In this document: in pieces, positions 61,472 through 64,000 of the stretch | Layout of the letters: every line of letters starts with the position of its first letter | How positions within the stretch are numbered: position 1 is the stretch's first letter | From: Nocardia jinanensis | GTDB taxonomy: Bacteria; Actinomycetota; Actinomycetes; Mycobacteriales; Mycobacteriaceae | Reading direction: 5' to 3' | Length of the DNA: 64,000 nt | Assembly: GCF_014645735.1 (NCBI RefSeq) | Contig: NZ_BMMH01000001.1 | Location: 682,001-746,000, forward strand | Program-made: the position numbers and the translations under genes | The notes under the pieces: generated by a model | Seen by the model: only the letters and a program-made list of their open reading frames with translations | Database searches by the model: none | Told to the model about the DNA's origin: nothing

Positions 61472-64000
61472 ATGACCAGGACCGCAGTCACACACCGGGA
61501 GCTCCGTACCCGGCTGGCTTCTCTCACCCTCCGCGACGAACACCGGCTGCAGCGGCAGCTGGATCGAGTGCGCGATGGCGACCTCTCCCGGATCGAGCCG
61601 GACATCACGGCCGCCGAGGCACGTATCGCGGCCCGCCGCGCGGCGGTCCCGGCCATCACCTATCCGGAGCAACTGCCGGTCACAGGGCGTCGCGACGATA
61701 TCGCCGCCGCCATCGCCGCCCATCAGGTCGTGATAGTGGCCGGCGAAACCGGATCCGGCAAAACCACCCAGATCCCGAAGATCTGCCTGGAGCTGGGCCG
61801 GGGTATCCGTGGGGCGATCGGGCATACCCAGCCTCGCCGACTGGCGGCGCGCACGGTCGCCGAGCGTATCGCCGAAGAACTGGGCACCGAACTGGGAGAT
61901 ACCGTCGGTTACACGGTCCGGTTCACCGATCACGCCGCCGAGCACACGCTGGTCAAGCTGATGACCGACGGTATCCTGCTCGCCGAGATCCAGCGGGACC
62001 GGCTGTTACGCGCCTACGACACGATCATCATCGACGAGGCGCACGAGCGCAGTCTCAATATCGATTTCCTGCTCGGCTACCTGAAGCAGCTGCTGCCCCG
62101 GCGGCCGGACCTGAAGATCGTCATCACCTCGGCCACCATCGACCCGGAACTGTTCGCCCGGCATTTCGCCGACGCCGCGGGCCGCCCGGCGCCGATCGTG
62201 GAGGTCTCGGGCCGGTCCTACCCGGTGGAACTGCGGTATCGGCCGCTGGCCCTGCCGGCGCCCGCGGCGGAAGACGAGGAAGAAGACCACCGTCCCGTGG
62301 ATCGGGACCCGGTGGACGCGATCTGCGCGGCGGTCACCGAACTGTTCGCCGAGGGCGACGGCGACGTGCTGGTATTCCTGTCCGGTGAGCGGGAGATCCG
62401 TGATACCGCCGACGCGCTCGCCGATCTGAAAATGCCCCGGACAGAGATTCTGCCGCTCTACGCGCGGCTGTCGGCGGCCGAACAGCATCGGGTGTTCGCC
62501 CCGCACACCGGCCGGCGGGTGGTGCTGGCGACCAATGTCGCCGAGACCTCGCTCACGGTCCCGGGTATCCGCTACGTCGTCGACCCCGGAACCGCGCGGA
62601 TCTCGCGCTATTCCATCCGCACCAAGGTGCAGCGCCTGCCGATCGAACCGATCTCGCAGGCCTCGGCCCGGCAACGGGCCGGACGCTGTGGGCGCGTCGC
62701 CGACGGTATCTGTATCCGCCTGTACTCCGAGGACGATTTCGAATCCCGGCCGACGTTCACCGACCCGGAGATCCTGCGTACCAATCTCGCCGCGGTCATC
62801 CTGCAGATGACCGCGCTCGGGCTGGGTGAGATGGAACGGTTCCCGTTCGTGGAGGCTCCCGACAACCGCGCGGTACGCGACGGGGTCGCTCTGCTGGAGG
62901 AACTGGGCGCCCTCGCCCGCCGTACCGCGGAGAAACACACACCCCAGGACACCCCCGCGACGGCACCGGAGGCGGAGCACGCCGCCCCGGCACCGGATTC
63001 CGCAGCGCAGGCCGATCCGGCCCGCTCCGGCGGGAAACGCCGCGCGCCCGCATCGGGTCCCACGCTTACTCCGACGGGCCGGGAGATGGCTCGCCTGCCG
63101 GTGGATCCGCGGATGGGGCGGATGCTCGTCGAGGCCCATCGCAACGGTTGCCTGGCCGAAATGCTGGTGATCGTGGCCGCGCTGTCGATCCAGGACGTCC
63201 GGGAGCGGCCGGCCGATCAGCAGCAGGCCGCCGACGCGCGACATGCCCGGTTCACCGTGCCGAATTCGGATTTCCTGGCGTATCTGCGGCTGTGGGAATA
63301 CCTCACCGGTCAGCGGCGGGCCTTGTCGGCCAACCGTTTCCGGCGCATGTGCCGCGAAGAATTCCTGCACTACCTGCGGATCCGGGAGTGGCAGGATCTG
63401 TACGGCCAACTGCGCACGATCACCAAGGGAATGGGCTGGTCGCTGCACGAGGCGAACGCGGAACCGGAGGCGAAGGACGACCGCACCGGACGCCCTGGGC
63501 CGGGCCCGCGGCGACGGCGCGGCCACAACCGGCCCGAACCGGAGCAGGAAGCCGGGCGGCAGCACCACCCAGGGTCGCCCGAGCCCCGGCCGGTCGAGGA
63601 GATGACTCCTGATACCGATCCATGGGACGCGACCGCGATCCACCAGGCACTGTTGTCGGGCATGTTGTCGCATATCGGGGTCCGCGAGGCCGAATCCCGC
63701 GAGTTCCTGGGCGCCCGCAACGCCAAGTTCATGATCTTCCCGGGCTCATCGCTGGCCAAGAAGCCGCCGCGGTGGGTCATGGCGGCCGAACTGGTGGAGA
63801 CCTCACGCCTGTGGGGCCGGATCGCCGCCCGCGTCGAACCCGAATGGGCCGAACGGCTGGCCGGCGATCTGGTGAAACGTATCTACTCCGAACCACATTG
63901 GTCGGCCAAACGCGGTGCCGCCCGGGCCTACGAACGCGTCACGCTCTACGGCGTCCCCCTGGTGACCGGTCGTCCGGTCGACTACGGCCGCATCGATCCG
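61472..64000 (+). CDS. hrpA: ATP-dependent RNA helicase HrpA (partial, 3' end off window)
   Basis: The first 843 codons of a DEAH-box helicase, starting at ATG 61472, are present. Visible motifs are VAGETGSGKTTQ (I, residues 91-98 region), GHTQPRRLAARTVAERI (Ia), IIIDEAHERS (DEAH), ITSATIDPELFARHF (III), VVLATNVAETSLTVPGI (V) and QASARQRAGRCGR (VI). The HA2/OB region and a low-complexity Glu/Arg/Pro insert (about 490-535 and 675-715) follow. E. coli HrpA is about 1300 residues, so roughly 450 residues are missing at the right edge. Confidence 0.95.
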   Translation, partial: MTRTAVTHRELRTRLASLTLRDEHRLQRQLDRVRDGDLSRIEPDITAAEARIAARRAAVPAITYPEQLPVTGRRDDIAAAIAAHQVVIVAGETGSGKTTQIPKICLELGRGIRGAIGHTQPRRLAARTVAERIAEELGTELGDTVGYTVRFTDHAAEHTLVKLMTDGILLAEIQRDRLLRAYDTIIIDEAHERSLNIDFLLGYLKQLLPRRPDLKIVITSATIDPELFARHFADAAGRPAPIVEVSGRSYPVELRYRPLALPAPAAEDEEEDHRPVDRDPVDAICAAVTELFAEGDGDVLVFLSGEREIRDTADALADLKMPRTEILPLYARLSAAEQHRVFAPHTGRRVVLATNVAETSLTVPGIRYVVDPGTARISRYSIRTKVQRLPIEPISQASARQRAGRCGRVADGICIRLYSEDDFESRPTFTDPEILRTNLAAVILQMTALGLGEMERFPFVEAPDNRAVRDGVALLEELGALARRTAEKHTPQDTPATAPEAEHAAPAPDSAAQADPARSGGKRRAPASGPTLTPTGREMARLPVDPRMGRMLVEAHRNGCLAEMLVIVAALSIQDVRERPADQQQAADARHARFTVPNSDFLAYLRLWEYLTGQRRALSANRFRRMCREEFLHYLRIREWQDLYGQLRTITKGMGWSLHEANAEPEAKDDRTGRPGPGPRRRRGHNRPEPEQEAGRQHHPGSPEPRPVEEMTPDTDPWDATAIHQALLSGMLSHIGVREAESREFLGARNAKFMIFPGSSLAKKPPRWVMAAELVETSRLWGRIAARVEPEWAERLAGDLVKRIYSEPHWSAKRGAARAYERVTLYGVPLVTGRPVDYGRIDP

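Noticed and set aside
62006..63673. 555-residue minus-strand open frame
   Set aside because: It is antisense to hrpA, whose helicase motifs run uninterrupted to the end of the window.
1..64000. tRNA, rRNA, CRISPR array, insertion sequence or prophage
   Set aside because: Scanned for these by eye: no cloverleaf, spaced direct repeats, transposase or integrase sequence was found. The variable 33.4-44 kb block has no flanking repeats or att-like sites that I can see.

Overview
The window comes from a high-GC actinobacterium of the Mycobacteriales, most likely a Nocardia or close relative. Three things point there. GC-rich codon use is uniform throughout. The family set is typical: AftC arabinofuranosyltransferase, HemQ/HemY coproporphyrin branch, PtpB-like secreted phosphatase, IdeR, Cei, DUF3039/3099/3093/4193/3710. 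Most strikingly, gene order from about 4.6 kb to 57.7 kb follows, from memory, the M. tuberculosis segment Rv2670c-Rv2714 (ZapE, RibD-like reductase, TAP-like hydrolase, aftC, msrB, hemQ, hemY, hemE, DUF3000, RNase D-like, dxs, RNA methyltransferase, APC permease, ceoBC, DUF3159, OB-fold, hydrolase, DUF3710, dut, DUF3093, DUF4193, cei, suhB, ppgK, sigA, yihY, DUF3039, DUF3099, sigB, ideR, DUF4192, PAC2). No rRNA, tRNA, CRISPR array, insertion sequence or phage gene was seen.

Layout. 1-4.5 kb is a more variable edge: a truncated LysR regulator, a flavin monooxygenase with a very long disordered tail, a GNAT acetyltransferase and a secreted tyrosine phosphatase. 4.6-20 kb holds ZapE, a RibD-like reductase, a lipoprotein hydrolase, AftC, MsrB, the haem genes hemE-hemY-hemQ, an RNase D-like nuclease, Dxs, a SIMPL protein and a TrmA-like methyltransferase. 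20-29.8 kb holds an APC permease opposite the K+ uptake regulators ceoBC, a SigD/ShbA-like sigma factor, small actinobacterial DUF genes, dut and cei. 29.8-33.4 kb is suhB, ppgK and the principal sigma factor sigA, closed by a large hairpin.

33.4-44 kb interrupts the sigA-sigB synteny: eutBC (ethanolamine ammonia-lyase), a NarL-type two-component system, DUF952 and DUF7455 proteins, a TetR regulator with a perfect palindromic operator candidate, an SNF2 ATPase paired with a SWIM zinc-finger protein, and an SF2 helicase. 44-57.7 kb resumes the conserved order (YihY, DUF3039, DUF3099, a methyltransferase, sigB), with a coupled acetyltransferase/deacetylase pair inserted before ideR-galE, then DUF4192 and PAC2. 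57.7-64 kb holds a SKI2-like helicase, SpeD, DUF5134 and the first 843 residues of HrpA, which runs off the end.

Themes. The window carries the principal (SigA), stress (SigB) and a SigD-like sigma factor, the iron regulator IdeR, and several readable control regions. The sigB promoter has an ECF-type GGGAAC-N17-CGTT core, a 19-bp palindrome and helically phased direct repeats. Two perfect actinobacterial DnaA boxes lie upstream of the PAC2-helicase genes. Several convergent gene pairs are separated by perfect long hairpins. The best candidates for unusual biology are the pat-like/acuC coupled pair, whose synthetase domain has lost its catalytic motifs, the SNF2-SWIM-SF2 helicase cluster next to a TetR gene, the TAP-like hydrolase without a serine at the canonical elbow position, and the monooxygenase with a tail of about 340 disordered residues.
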